DNA of 64,000 bases from Bdellovibrio reynosensis (GTDB taxonomy: Bacteria > Bdellovibrionota > Bdellovibrionia > Bdellovibrionales > Bdellovibrionaceae). Positions 7,836 to 16,681 of this stretch are shown here, piece after piece. The notes below the pieces were generated by a model, which saw nothing but the letters and a program-made list of their open reading frames with translations, was not told the DNA's origin and did no database searches. A program made the translations under genes and the position numbers. Location of the stretch: the NCBI RefSeq assembly GCF_022814725.1, contig NZ_CP093442.1, positions 868,001 to 932,000 on the forward strand, in the 5' to 3' direction. How positions within the stretch are numbered: position 1 is the stretch's first letter; each line of letters begins with the position of its first letter.

Positions 7836-9209
7836 ATGCGGCCCGTATTTTCCATATTACTTCCATTGCTATTTTTAACGCCTTCTTCGTGGGCGGCGTT
7901 GTCCACCGATGCAGGTTCTGCGGTCGCTATCTTTCGCGACAAACGCAGTCTTTTTCCCTCTGGCCAGGTGAGTCGAAACGCCCTTGAAACAAAACTTCTT
8001 CGCTCAGAAACGGAAATTTCTTACCGCACTTCTTGGGACAGAAAAGAATATCTTCTGCTGGGGGCTCAACTTCTGCGCGACATTCAAGTGGCTCGCTTTG
8101 TTGAAACGAAAACACCAATCACTCTTTTAAGCCTGAACCGCAGCGATGCATCTGCCGTTAAAAATCTTGCTGCAAAAACAAGTTTGGAAATTCTGTCCGT
8201 GGATGATTATTGGGCTCGGGTGAAAGAAAGAAATTCCACAACTCAAGGCTGGCTGCCTTTGCATAATCTGCAATCCCGACACGATGATCTTGGTGTTTAT
8301 TCGAATTTGATTGAAACAGCTCTTCGTAAAGAGGCAAAAATTTCTGCTAAAGCGGTTACACAAATTCCGCCGCTCACCCGTGTCATCCCCCTAGAAGTCA
8401 CAAAAAGTTTTATCAAACTTCAGTACAACGGAATTATCGGTTATGCCGATACTACACACTTTGTTTCTAGAGCGGACTTTGCAAGCCTTGCTTATCATCC
8501 AAAGAAAAATTGGATGGCGGTTCTTTATCGCAATAACGATGTGCTGATCACCCAAAAAGGCGAAACGATCCCTTTATCTGAGGTTCTTGGTTACGTTCCG
8601 AATACCCATCGCGGTATTGTCGTAAAACCAGAGTCTTCATTCTATGGCCCGCCTTTACGCGCACGAGTTGAGATTCTAAAACCTGAAGCTTTAATTTGGG
8701 CGATCAGCGCTGTTGATGGACACGGCGAAGTTTGGTGGAAAAGAAAAAACTTGTTAATAGATGAATCTGAGAAAAACGCACCGGACACAGTTTCTACGGA
8801 TGCTCTTTTAAAAAGAGATATTTATTCCATCGCTTTTGAAAACAAAAACTCGGTGAAGGGTTTGGTTTCTTCTAAAGGTGTCTACCGCACTGAAGATGGC
8901 CTGACATGGACACAAATTCCCCTGTTCGGAAAAATGAATTTCCCGGTGAGCATTCATCCGAATGGCACTTGGTTTGTCGGCTCTTACAAAAGTACCAACC
9001 AAGGAAAAACTTTTGAACCGTTCATCCGCTGGGATAACATTGCTGAGGCCATTGAATCGGCTTACCATCGCAATCCCAAAATTTTAAGAATCACTCAGAT
9101 TGAGTCTTTGCCAAATGCCCAAGTTCAAATTCATGTTGATACCGGCGGAAGCTCGGTAAAACTTCGGTCTTCTGTAAATTCTTTTAATTGGAATGTCGTA
9201 AAAAACTAA
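7836..9209 (+). CDS. Secreted protein with SH3-like and BNR/Asp-box segments
   Basis: The open frame begins earlier, but the ATG at 7836 directly starts a clear signal peptide (M-R-P-V-F-S-I-L-L-P-L-L... S-S-W-A), so I use it; this gives 457 residues. The mature part contains a probable bacterial SH3-like region in the middle (around an I-G-Y-A-D strand). The C-terminal part has two Asp-box-like motifs (T-E-D-G-L-T-W and S-T-N-Q-G-K-T-F), typical of BNR/sialidase-type propeller blades. No catalytic residues are recognised. It is divergent from hbd and alone on its strand. The likely location is the periplasm or outer surface; function unknown. Confidence 0.65.
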   Translation: MRPVFSILLPLLFLTPSSWAALSTDAGSAVAIFRDKRSLFPSGQVSRNALETKLLRSETEISYRTSWDRKEYLLLGAQLLRDIQVARFVETKTPITLLSLNRSDASAVKNLAAKTSLEILSVDDYWARVKERNSTTQGWLPLHNLQSRHDDLGVYSNLIETALRKEAKISAKAVTQIPPLTRVIPLEVTKSFIKLQYNGIIGYADTTHFVSRADFASLAYHPKKNWMAVLYRNNDVLITQKGETIPLSEVLGYVPNTHRGIVVKPESSFYGPPLRARVEILKPEALIWAISAVDGHGEVWWKRKNLLIDESEKNAPDTVSTDALLKRDIYSIAFENKNSVKGLVSSKGVYRTEDGLTWTQIPLFGKMNFPVSIHPNGTWFVGSYKSTNQGKTFEPFIRWDNIAEAIESAYHRNPKILRITQIESLPNAQVQIHVDTGGSSVKLRSSVNSFNWNVVKN

Positions 9210-9322
9210 AATTCTCAAATTTCCCTGCTTGTGCCGAAATGAAACTTTGCTGGGCTAAGAGTCACCCAAAATATATTTCAGACGTAACTGTTGTTGCAAG
9301 ATACCGGGTATAAAATAAAGCC

Positions 9323-10141
9323 ATGAAGATCATAATATTTGCCTTAACCTTTATTATCTTCATTCTTGAACCCAGTTTTGCTGGGAAGTCGCGAATTATT
9401 GTCAAAGACGATCTGCCCCCAGTCACCTTCGTAGAAAATGGAAAGATCCAAGGTCTTGCCGTTGATGTCGTTAAAGAAATTCAAAAACGCATAGGTTCAA
9501 CGGAATCATGGGAAGTTCTACCTTGGAGTCGCGCCAATCGCATGGTGCAGGAACGAAGCAACATCATTCTGCTGACTTTAGCGCGAACGGATGAACGCAA
9601 AAAATTTCTGTATTACCTGGGCCCTATAGCTGCCACTGAAACCGCCCTATTTGCCCGCCAAGACTATATCAAGAAAATTCCCTATCTTGAGGCCGTTAAT
9701 GACGAAAAGGTCGCTGTGCGCTTTGATACGCACAGTGAAGCCACGATGTTACGTCATGGTTTCCAAAACTTGCAGACGACGACTTCCATTCGTCAAAATA
9801 TTCTTTTAGTGCTTTCTGGTCGTGTGCGCTTTATCTGCGATACGTCCATGGAAATTGAAGGCGCGACAAAAAAATACAATCTTCCGCCACTTAAGAAAGT
9901 TTACGTGGTGGGCACGACGGATTTACATATAGCATTTTCTAAAGACACTGATAAAAAAGTTTTGGAACAATGGAAAAGAACATTCAAGGCAATCAAAGAC
10001 GATGGCACTTTTAATGATATTTACGCCAAATGGCTTCCGAATGAAAAACCACCAATGGGAGTGGACTTTTATCCGCCAGGACGAAGAATCTCTCCGACAG
10101 GACCGCTGAATATTGGCCTTAATATCGACCTAGGCTTCTAA
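9323..10141 (+). CDS. Periplasmic solute-binding protein, family 3
   Basis: A signal peptide (to about residue 20, ...P-S-F-A-G) precedes a two-lobe SBP_bac_3 domain. The family start is seen as I-V-K-D-D-L-P-P-V-T-F-V-E-N-G, and the second lobe has the usual K-V-A-V-R-F-D-T-H-S-E-A motif. Such proteins normally bind polar amino acids or act as sensory modules. No ABC permease or ATPase gene is adjacent, so this is an orphan binding protein. It is clearly homologous to the next gene, which faces it and overlaps it by 12 bp. No good Shine-Dalgarno sequence precedes the ATG. The ligand cannot be told from sequence. Confidence 0.82.
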   Translation: MKIIIFALTFIIFILEPSFAGKSRIIVKDDLPPVTFVENGKIQGLAVDVVKEIQKRIGSTESWEVLPWSRANRMVQERSNIILLTLARTDERKKFLYYLGPIAATETALFARQDYIKKIPYLEAVNDEKVAVRFDTHSEATMLRHGFQNLQTTTSIRQNILLVLSGRVRFICDTSMEIEGATKKYNLPPLKKVYVVGTTDLHIAFSKDTDKKVLEQWKRTFKAIKDDGTFNDIYAKWLPNEKPPMGVDFYPPGRRISPTGPLNIGLNIDLGF

Positions 10142-10882
10142 AAGTTCAACCTGCATGGGTGGAGGCGCATCTTTCAACCATTTTTTATGAATCTTAATAA
10201 AAGTTCCGTCTTCCTTCATATCAGTCAGAGCTTTTTTCCATTCATTTAAAATTTTTTGCGAAGTGTCCTTTGAAAACACGATATACAAGTTTGTTTTTTC
10301 AAGGACATACACCTTTCGTAAGGGCGGAAGACCATACAGTTCCACAGTGCCTAAAGTTTGCACGGTGGTGTCGGCTAAAAATTTTGCCCTGCCCGAACGA
10401 ACCATTTGCACGTTCTGGGTGATGGAACCTGTGGGTTGCAGCTGCGTGAAATTCCGTTTTTGCAAAAGACGCTCTGTGTGGGTTCCGCCCCGCACGGCTA
10501 CTTTTTCATTTCTTAGATCTTTAAGACCTTTCACTTCGCCCTTGAATTCTTCAGTAGAAAAAAATCCCACCTCTGTCACAGCGATAGGACCAAGATAATA
10601 AAGAACCTTTTTTCGGTCATCTGAAGGAGTGAGGGTGACCATGATAGTTTTCTTGCGCAACTGAACCATTTTATTCCCCCGGGCCCAGGGTACGGGATGG
10701 ATGGGTTCGTTCGTCCCAAGGCGACGCTGAATTTCGTTAATGATGTCTATGGAAAATCCCTTTAGAACACCTTTTTCAACGTAATTTATCGGCGGCAAAT
10801 TATCTTTGGCGAAGATAGTGAAATCAGCCTTCGCAAAGCAAACGGAATTCAAAGAAAAGAGAATAAGTAAAATGATTCGCAC
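10130..10882 (-). CDS. Periplasmic solute-binding protein, family 3 (inverted paralogue)
   Basis: This 250-residue SBP_bac_3 protein has a signal peptide ending near residue 18 (...S-V-C-F-A-K-A). It parallels the neighbouring 9323-10141 product along its length: D-N-L-P-P-I-N-Y-V-E-K-G at the start, V-P-W-A-R-G-N-K-M-V-Q in lobe one, K-V-A-V-R-G-G-T-H-T-E in lobe two, and a matching P-P-L-R-K-V-Y-V stretch. The pair is tail to tail with a 12-bp overlap containing both stop codons, so it is an inverted duplication that has diverged. As with its partner, there is no transporter gene nearby. A scavenging or signalling role is possible but not shown. Confidence 0.82.
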   Translation of the reverse strand: MRIILLILFSLNSVCFAKADFTIFAKDNLPPINYVEKGVLKGFSIDIINEIQRRLGTNEPIHPVPWARGNKMVQLRKKTIMVTLTPSDDRKKVLYYLGPIAVTEVGFFSTEEFKGEVKGLKDLRNEKVAVRGGTHTERLLQKRNFTQLQPTGSITQNVQMVRSGRAKFLADTTVQTLGTVELYGLPPLRKVYVLEKTNLYIVFSKDTSQKILNEWKKALTDMKEDGTFIKIHKKWLKDAPPPMQVELLEA

Positions 10883-10933
10883 TTAGAAATGCTAGCGCAG
10901 ACTTAAAGCAAAACTTAGTTAAGAAAAGGCAAC

Positions 10934-11236
10934 CTAGCGGTCCTCTTTCCAAAGGCGTCCCATACACATGAGATAAAACATTTTAAAGTCACCGATCAGT
11001 GACCACAAAGGATACTTGAAAGTCGCAGGTCTATTTTTCTGCACGAAAAAATGTCCCACCCAAGCAAAGCCATAGCCCACAACCGGAAGCAACCACAACA
11101 AGCCCCAGTTTTGTTTTACAAGAGCAAACGCGACTATAACATGGACTAAGAAAGTTCCAACAAAATGAATTCGACGGTTTAAAGGATTTGAATGTTCCCC
11201 CAAATAGAAGGGCCAAAAATCTTTAAACGAATTCAT
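10934..11236 (-). CDS. Mpo1-like (DUF962) membrane protein
   Basis: This 100-residue protein matches the bacterial Mpo1-like/DUF962 family (yeast YGL010w relatives). It shows the N-terminal F-x-x-F-W-P-F-Y-L-x-E-H motif, R-R-I-H-F-V-G-T and G-H-F-F-V-Q-K-N-R-P-A-T-F, plus two to three hydrophobic segments. Yeast Mpo1 is an iron-dependent dioxygenase in alpha-oxidation of 2-hydroxy fatty acids; the conserved His residues (E-H, R-I-H, G-H) are the candidate metal ligands here. It follows plsC by 10 bp, which supports a lipid-related role. Activity in bacteria is an inference from family. Confidence 0.8.
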   Translation of the reverse strand: MNSFKDFWPFYLGEHSNPLNRRIHFVGTFLVHVIVAFALVKQNWGLLWLLPVVGYGFAWVGHFFVQKNRPATFKYPLWSLIGDFKMFYLMCMGRLWKEDR

Positions 11237-11246
11237 TAAGGACCTT

Positions 11247-11984
11247 TCAATTCATGGTGTTGTGGAAATAAGGCTCCATTAACTTTCTAACTTTTTCCTG
11301 CAACTGCGGGCGACTTTCAATGGAAAATTCCAAAGGATTTACGGATGGCAAAACTTCGATAGTTACAGTTCTGGTCCATACTCCCCAGTTTGGTAAAAAG
11401 GAATGCTTAGGCATAATGGCTGCCGCCCCCTTTACCACCACTGGTACGATGGGAGCTTTTGCATTGATCGCAAAAATGAATGGGCCTGATTTAAAGTTAC
11501 CAAGTTTCTCTTCTTTTTGGCGAGTACCTTCCGGCGCCAAAGCGAATCGTTCACCAGCCTTGATGCGGGCTTCAGCGGCTTGATACACTTTGAAAACTTC
11601 TTCGCGACGTTCACGGGCGATAGGCAGGATTCCAGCTCTTCTCATCGCAGCACCGAATACAGGAATTTTAAATAGCTCAATTTTCGCGCCGAAACGGAAG
11701 CTGGGCAACCACCCGTTCATCGCAAAAATATCAAAGAAGCTTGTGTGATTGAAAACGAAAAGACAGCCGCCAGCGGGAATATTTTCTTTTCCCTTCACGA
11801 CCACTTTTACACCAAACATGCGACAGGCATTACGAGTCCAAAACTCGACAATATGATCTTCAAGCTTTCTATTGTGAATAGTTAAATTCACAATCACCAT
11901 CGCTAATGAACAAAACATAGTGTGAATCGGCAGCAGAATTACACCTAATAAGGAACGAGGATATGAAAGCATTTTCCAAAACAT
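11247..11984 (-). CDS. plsC: 1-acyl-sn-glycerol-3-phosphate acyltransferase
   Basis: This is a 245-residue PlsC/LPLAT-family membrane acyltransferase. The catalytic N-H-x(4)-D block is at about residues 79-85 (N-H-T-S-F-F-D), and the phosphate-binding block E-G-T-R is at about 152-155. A hydrophobic N-terminal anchor precedes the domain. It transfers an acyl chain to the sn-2 position of lysophosphatidate at the inner membrane. It sits in a three-gene operon: 9 bp after the TIGR04552-like gene and 10 bp before the Mpo1-like gene. The length is usual. Some family members acylate ornithine or other lipids, so the substrate is probable rather than proven. Confidence 0.9.
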   Translation of the reverse strand: MFWKMLSYPRSLLGVILLPIHTMFCSLAMVIVNLTIHNRKLEDHIVEFWTRNACRMFGVKVVVKGKENIPAGGCLFVFNHTSFFDIFAMNGWLPSFRFGAKIELFKIPVFGAAMRRAGILPIARERREEVFKVYQAAEARIKAGERFALAPEGTRQKEEKLGNFKSGPFIFAINAKAPIVPVVVKGAAAIMPKHSFLPNWGVWTRTVTIEVLPSVNPLEFSIESRPQLQEKVRKLMEPYFHNTMN

Positions 11985-11993
11985 AATGAACTC

Positions 11994-13085
11994 TTATTCA
12001 GGGAACAAACGCTTACGAGCGGCGTTCCGTTGTCTTTCTTTATAGGCCTGATGTTCGGAAGGGCCTGAAAGAATTTTTTCGTGGGCCGATTGATCCATGA
12101 TTTGAACTTCAAAAGGATAAAAGAAACTGAAAGCTTCTTTGCCACCATGGGGTTTAATATGGATCAACTTGCGGGAAATAAATTTAATAAAACGATAGTC
12201 TTCGCCCGAAAAGAAATTTTCCTTGCGCAGGAATTTTACGTTCTCGCCTTGTTCTGCCATTTTTAAATCAAAGGCCGACTGAATGCTTTTTTCATCCAAG
12301 GTATCTAAGCGATGGGACAAATCATCACAGACTTCCATAAAAAGGCTGACCGGGTAAAGGTTATTCGAACTTTGATCAGGCATAATATGCGGAAAGCTAA
12401 TGACGTTTTCACGAATTAAAAAGCGCACGACTTGAAAAGTATCAAACAAATTGCGCGTCACAAATCGCACGCCCAGTTTATCAAAGATCTTCATAGCTAA
12501 AGCATCGGGCTTTGCAAGCAGCTTAATCACCGTGCTTGATGAAGTCTTAAATGGTTTTACTTCAAAACCTAAAAGCTCAATGGGTGGCAGTGGATCCCCA
12601 GGGCTTTTAAGAAATGTTCGGTGAGTCGTCCCATCGTGCAAGATACAATCTTGAAAGGGCGTCAAAATTTGCGATTGGATTTCTTCCGAAAAAGAACTGA
12701 ACAGATCATTTTCTGCATGCACAAAGACGTGCATACAGCGCAAGATCGCACACGCCCAACGTTGTAACTGCTGTTCCTGGGGGTCTTGTGAACTTGCATA
12801 AACTAGCAGCTTGCGAATGTCAGAAAGATTTCTGCGATCTAAAAACACCTCGGGAATTTCAGTTTCCAAAAAACCCAATTTTTCGATCATTAAAACCAAG
12901 GCGCGGCGGTGGTAGTACCAAAGTTTTTCAGAATCGCTTTCGCGGGAGATATCAAAACCGTAGCTTAACAAAAATGAGGTGGCTGCATCAATGTTGTGAA
13001 TATTCAGCTTGGGGATTTCGATGGCCGAATGCCCCCCAACGACGGAATCAAGAATAGAAGAATCAAATATGAAACGTTGAGGCAT
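11994..13085 (-). CDS. TIGR04552/TIGR04562-like protein of unknown function
   Basis: I recognise this 363-residue protein as resembling a family known from Bdellovibrio and myxobacteria-type genomes (TIGR04552/TIGR04562). The strongest region, residues about 100-260, contains a W-A-C-A-I-L-R-C-M-H-V stretch, a K-P-F-K-T-S-S-S-T-V-I-K-L motif and D-K-L-G-V-R-F-V-T followed by a helix with D-T-F. The last two resemble in order the synthetase-domain pattern of RelA/SpoT-like enzymes, but this is only a visual resemblance. There is no signal peptide or membrane segment, so it should be cytosolic. It is the first gene of the operon with plsC and the Mpo1-like gene. Function unknown. Confidence 0.6.
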   Translation of the reverse strand: MPQRFIFDSSILDSVVGGHSAIEIPKLNIHNIDAATSFLLSYGFDISRESDSEKLWYYHRRALVLMIEKLGFLETEIPEVFLDRRNLSDIRKLLVYASSQDPQEQQLQRWACAILRCMHVFVHAENDLFSSFSEEIQSQILTPFQDCILHDGTTHRTFLKSPGDPLPPIELLGFEVKPFKTSSSTVIKLLAKPDALAMKIFDKLGVRFVTRNLFDTFQVVRFLIRENVISFPHIMPDQSSNNLYPVSLFMEVCDDLSHRLDTLDEKSIQSAFDLKMAEQGENVKFLRKENFFSGEDYRFIKFISRKLIHIKPHGGKEAFSFFYPFEVQIMDQSAHEKILSGPSEHQAYKERQRNAARKRLFPE

Positions 13086-13130
13086 GCCCCTAGTTTAAAC
13101 CGGGGCAAGGTCGAAGCAAGACGCAGCGCT

Positions 13131-13760
13131 TTACTTAAAAAGCGCTGAAACTGGAATTCTAAATGAACCTAAGGTTCCTGACTCAGGCGTTCCGTTGTCA
13201 TAACGAACTTTATTTTCGTAAACAACGTGGCCTTGGGCTTCGCCACCTACAACTTGACCCTGAATGTCAAAGGTGCCGAAAGAATCTTCAAAGCGAACTT
13301 CGAAAGTTCTTGATTGAGTGTCATAGTGTCCAGACACAGCGTTCGTAAAGTTGATTTCATAGGGCTTAATAACTTGGCCTTCTGACATCTGACCAACAAG
13401 GCTATCAACGATTTGAATGAAAATCGCCGAACCATTCTTAACGACATTTCCACTGGTATCAAATTTCAAAGTAGCACTGAAGTTTGCCTTACAAATACCT
13501 TGGAAGTTTTTTGGATCTAAAGTCGCAGAGATTAAACCTAGGACTTCCACTTCCGTTGTATAAAGAGTGCCTGTTCCAGCAGCACCTTTAGAACAAGTCA
13601 CATCACCAGTATAAGGAGACGTTGGCACTGTTGTTTGCGTTACGTTATTGCCGCGGCCTGCGACGCGAGTTCCAGCAGTTTCTTTCTTAGCACAGCCACT
13701 AAAAAGGACTGCCGTTAAAAGCAAAGCGCTTACAGATTTATTAAAGAAAGTTGGATTCAT
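13131..13760 (-). CDS. Hypothetical lipoprotein
   Basis: This 209-residue protein has a lipoprotein signal (lipobox L-F-S-G-C, Cys23). A short low-complexity Thr/Ser linker is followed by a compact, probably beta-rich domain. One Cys pair (V-T-C-S and G-I-C-K) could form a disulphide in the periplasm. I recognise no family. It is monocistronic: its start is followed upstream by a terminator, and 45 bp separate its stop from the next gene in the same direction (11994-13085). The SD-like GGAGGC precedes the ATG. Many Bdellovibrio lipoproteins look like this; no function can be assigned. Confidence 0.6.
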   Translation of the reverse strand: MNPTFFNKSVSALLLTAVLFSGCAKKETAGTRVAGRGNNVTQTTVPTSPYTGDVTCSKGAAGTGTLYTTEVEVLGLISATLDPKNFQGICKANFSATLKFDTSGNVVKNGSAIFIQIVDSLVGQMSEGQVIKPYEINFTNAVSGHYDTQSRTFEVRFEDSFGTFDIQGQVVGGEAQGHVVYENKVRYDNGTPESGTLGSFRIPVSALFK

Positions 13761-13830
13761 AACTGCCTCCTACAATCAGTAGAGGCAAGGTTCGGACCAT
13801 TTCAAATTTAATATATAGGCTTTAATAAGC

Positions 13831-13859
13831 AAAAAGCCGTCTCAGAGTGAGACAGCTTT
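13831..13859 (-). terminator. Terminator for the metalloprotease gene
   Basis: The stem AAAGC-CGTCTC/GAGAC-A-GCTTT reads on the minus strand as a hairpin followed by a T-run (GGCTTTTTG). It is placed 40 bp past the stop of the 13899-16565 gene. Confidence 0.7.
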
Positions 13860-13898
13860 ATGAAAGAGACATTTTGCGGGCACTGTTGATCAGAGGGT

Positions 13899-16565
13899 TT
13901 ACAGAACGCGGTCAATGGCCTTTAGAACGTCGATTTCATTCTTAAGCCAAGTGTAGGCGCCGCTATCTAACCAACCCTTATCAGAAAGGGCTTTAGCTAC
14001 AGCCTCTGGATCCGCAGAGTTTAGATCAGCTAAAGGATCAGCCAGCTTCACAAATGCCGTTATTTTATCAAACTGATGCTGGCGAACTAAAGCTTTTTTA
14101 AGATGCATATCAAAGCTTAAACCTTTTGAAGACAGCAAAGACGCCCAAGTTGCTCTTTCCAAGGAATTTAGGAAGGGCTTCGGAACTGTCACTTCAGTTT
14201 GTTTTTCGCCGACTTTAACTTGAGCGGTTCCTACATGAGCTTGCAACAAATCTAGATAAAGCTGTACTAGGTCTGCTGCTTCTGATTCTTTCAATAAACC
14301 TTTGCCTAAGACTGCAGTGACAACATCGTTTTTTCCGTCAGGACTAGTGAGGTGTTCTTCCTTCGGCAAAAGAACGCGCATTGCAGAGTGAAGTGCTTTT
14401 GCATTCAACGGAATGATGGAGTTAAAGAAACCCAAGATCTTCCCTTGTTGATCATTGGTCAGAACATAATCACGGCCACCCAAGGTTTTTCCGCTGGTAA
14501 AATAAGGTGCGTTTTTAAGTTCATTGATTTGTTCTACAAGCCAATTTGTCGCAATTGAACCATCCGGATTTCTTAAAAGGGCATTTAACAAAGCGGCATA
14601 ACCGCCCGCCATTTTTAAAGAACGCATTCTTTCGTATTGAAGACCTGCATCCGTTCCCATTTTTGAAACAAGAACCTGGCCACTTTTAATGCTATCTAAA
14701 GAAGCAAATGTCCCAGTAAGCTCATTATTTTTTCTGATTTCAAATAAAAACTTACCGACAAATTTTAAAGGCTCAACATTGATTTTTCCGAACTTCAAAG
14801 TATCTGCCAAAACAGTATCAATTTCGTTTACTACGGTCGGAGCATCAGCGGGATAAATTCGGCCAATGATGGAAGCAAAAAGAACTTTAACAAAATTCTT
14901 TCTTTCTTTTTGTTGCGACAGAACTTCCTGCAACATCGGGTTGTTGCCGGCATCAAAACGGTCACAGCCATAGATTTGCATGCCGTTGACACCAGCAACA
15001 CTGATATCGTCGTCAGTGCAATATTTAGAAATTTTCTGATCCAAAGCTTTATCATCGGCAGAGTAAGCCCAGTCCATCGCCATTTTGTCATAGGCAAGCG
15101 GAGCCACCTTCAAACGAGCAGCCATCAGGATATTATCAATTCCTGAAGTGTAGTCCATGATGCTCGTGCTAGTTTCTAATCCCTGATGATTTGGGTCTTT
15201 CAAGTAATTTTTGGCTGCGGCTTCAATTTCTTGAACAGAAACTTTCGCGGAATAAGAACCGGCGAAATTATGGCGCATACCCAAAGCGTGACCAATTTCA
15301 TGGGCGACAGTGGCTCTGACGCTGTCACGGGCTAAACGCAGTCTTTGTGAATCACTAGCTTCGTTGGAAATTGTCTGTAAGGCAGCAAGCGTCGGCTTAA
15401 GGTCACAAGCGATAGCTCCGCCAACTACTGGTGAATCACCGTTAAGCCCTACAAGGTCAGTACTTCCAACCTTAGTGAACACCGAAGGCATAAATACTTG
15501 AGCACGCAAAAGCTCTCCCGTTAGTGGATCTGATTGGCCGATGGCATAGGCTGCCCCCGCATCCAACCAAGGAATCCATCTGATCATGATGCTGCGATCT
15601 TGGGGACCTTCTGCTGGATTAACACCTGTTTTTACGGCGATAATCTCTTTACCGAAAACATGATTCCAGTATAGGGCCGCCTCTTTAACAGCATCCAAGT
15701 ACAAAGCTGGAACTGAAGAAGAAATACGAACAGTGATAGGCCCTTTTTCAAGGGAGGTGTCCCACTTCGTAATAAGGTTCACAGGCTCTGTGCTAAAACC
15801 TTCTTTTGAAATCTTAGTGACGAAGAAACCGGCTCTGCGGGATTTGTCGTATTCTTTTTTATGGAAGCTTGAAGATAAATTATAAGCGCGGATTTGAATG
15901 TTCATCGCTAAAGTTTCTTCGCGATTTTCAATATCCATGGATTTTTCAGAAGAAGCTTTAATAACACCGCTATTGATTTTAGCGATTTGCTCTAGCTCAA
16001 TATTTTTTTCGTCGTATTTGATATTGCGAACAAAAGAATCAATAACTGGTAACGAAGTAAATGAGCTTTCCACAAGATTGTTATTCTTGCCACGAACTGC
16101 ATCCACATCATAGGAAGATTGCAGAATGAAAGTTTTTAAACCTTGGCCCCAATTGAAAGTGATGGTCTTTGCATCTTCGGATACAACTTCAAAAGTTTGA
16201 ATCAGATTCACCGTCTGAATTTCACTGTAAATGCTGGTAAAATTTTGACCCAAGATGGCAATGCGGTTTCCTGATTTTTCAAAGCTTACAACAAGGGGTT
16301 TTAGATCGTACCACTGCGGAGTCGCTCCGGAAGTTTTGCCAGAAGCGATAAGTAAAAAGATTTTACCTAAAGAATCTTTTTGAATCGTGATGCAAGATTC
16401 ACAGTTGCTTGCGCTTGGAGCGAACGTTTCAAGCATATTGAGTGGAGCTTGTTTAGCTTCAACGTTGATAACTTTTTCTTTAATGATGGTTTCTTTGGTG
16501 CAAGCTGCGAGACTTAAAATCGCCAACAAGGACGCAATCACAAACGGTGTGTTTTTCAAGCGCAT
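13899..16565 (-). CDS. Zinc metalloprotease lipoprotein (metzincin-like, DUF5117/DUF4953 type)
   Basis: I start at the ATG at 16565, which opens a lipoprotein signal peptide (M-R-L-K-N-T-P-F... L-S-L-A-A-C), giving 888 residues. The frame extends 12 codons further but without a signal there. The zinc-binding signature H-E-I-G-H-A-L-G-M-R-H is at about residue 420, with the third His spaced as in metzincins (HExxHxxGxxH). Upstream lies the family's I-T-V-R-I-S and N-H-V-F-G-K region. It is probably an outer-membrane-anchored endopeptidase. It is divergent from the peptide transporter at 16682 across 116 bp, which suggests linked protein degradation and peptide uptake. Cleavage specificity is unknown. 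Confidence 0.82.
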   Translation of the reverse strand: MRLKNTPFVIASLLAILSLAACTKETIIKEKVINVEAKQAPLNMLETFAPSASNCESCITIQKDSLGKIFLLIASGKTSGATPQWYDLKPLVVSFEKSGNRIAILGQNFTSIYSEIQTVNLIQTFEVVSEDAKTITFNWGQGLKTFILQSSYDVDAVRGKNNNLVESSFTSLPVIDSFVRNIKYDEKNIELEQIAKINSGVIKASSEKSMDIENREETLAMNIQIRAYNLSSSFHKKEYDKSRRAGFFVTKISKEGFSTEPVNLITKWDTSLEKGPITVRISSSVPALYLDAVKEAALYWNHVFGKEIIAVKTGVNPAEGPQDRSIMIRWIPWLDAGAAYAIGQSDPLTGELLRAQVFMPSVFTKVGSTDLVGLNGDSPVVGGAIACDLKPTLAALQTISNEASDSQRLRLARDSVRATVAHEIGHALGMRHNFAGSYSAKVSVQEIEAAAKNYLKDPNHQGLETSTSIMDYTSGIDNILMAARLKVAPLAYDKMAMDWAYSADDKALDQKISKYCTDDDISVAGVNGMQIYGCDRFDAGNNPMLQEVLSQQKERKNFVKVLFASIIGRIYPADAPTVVNEIDTVLADTLKFGKINVEPLKFVGKFLFEIRKNNELTGTFASLDSIKSGQVLVSKMGTDAGLQYERMRSLKMAGGYAALLNALLRNPDGSIATNWLVEQINELKNAPYFTSGKTLGGRDYVLTNDQQGKILGFFNSIIPLNAKALHSAMRVLLPKEEHLTSPDGKNDVVTAVLGKGLLKESEAADLVQLYLDLLQAHVGTAQVKVGEKQTEVTVPKPFLNSLERATWASLLSSKGLSFDMHLKKALVRQHQFDKITAFVKLADPLADLNSADPEAVAKALSDKGWLDSGAYTWLKNEIDVLKAIDRVL

Positions 16566-16681
16566 TACAAGGACCCCCCAAATCTGAAAATCAGATAGCA
16601 TTTATGCCAAAGAATTGTAAAGATCGAAAGGCACCTGAAAAAAAAGTACTTAGTGTTAACAACCTCGACACAGGAGCCCCT

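Noticed and set aside
9309-9325. TATAAAAT seven bases before the solute-binding protein ATG, suggesting a leaderless transcript
   Set aside because: No acceptable -35 at the right spacing, so it is too weak to list.
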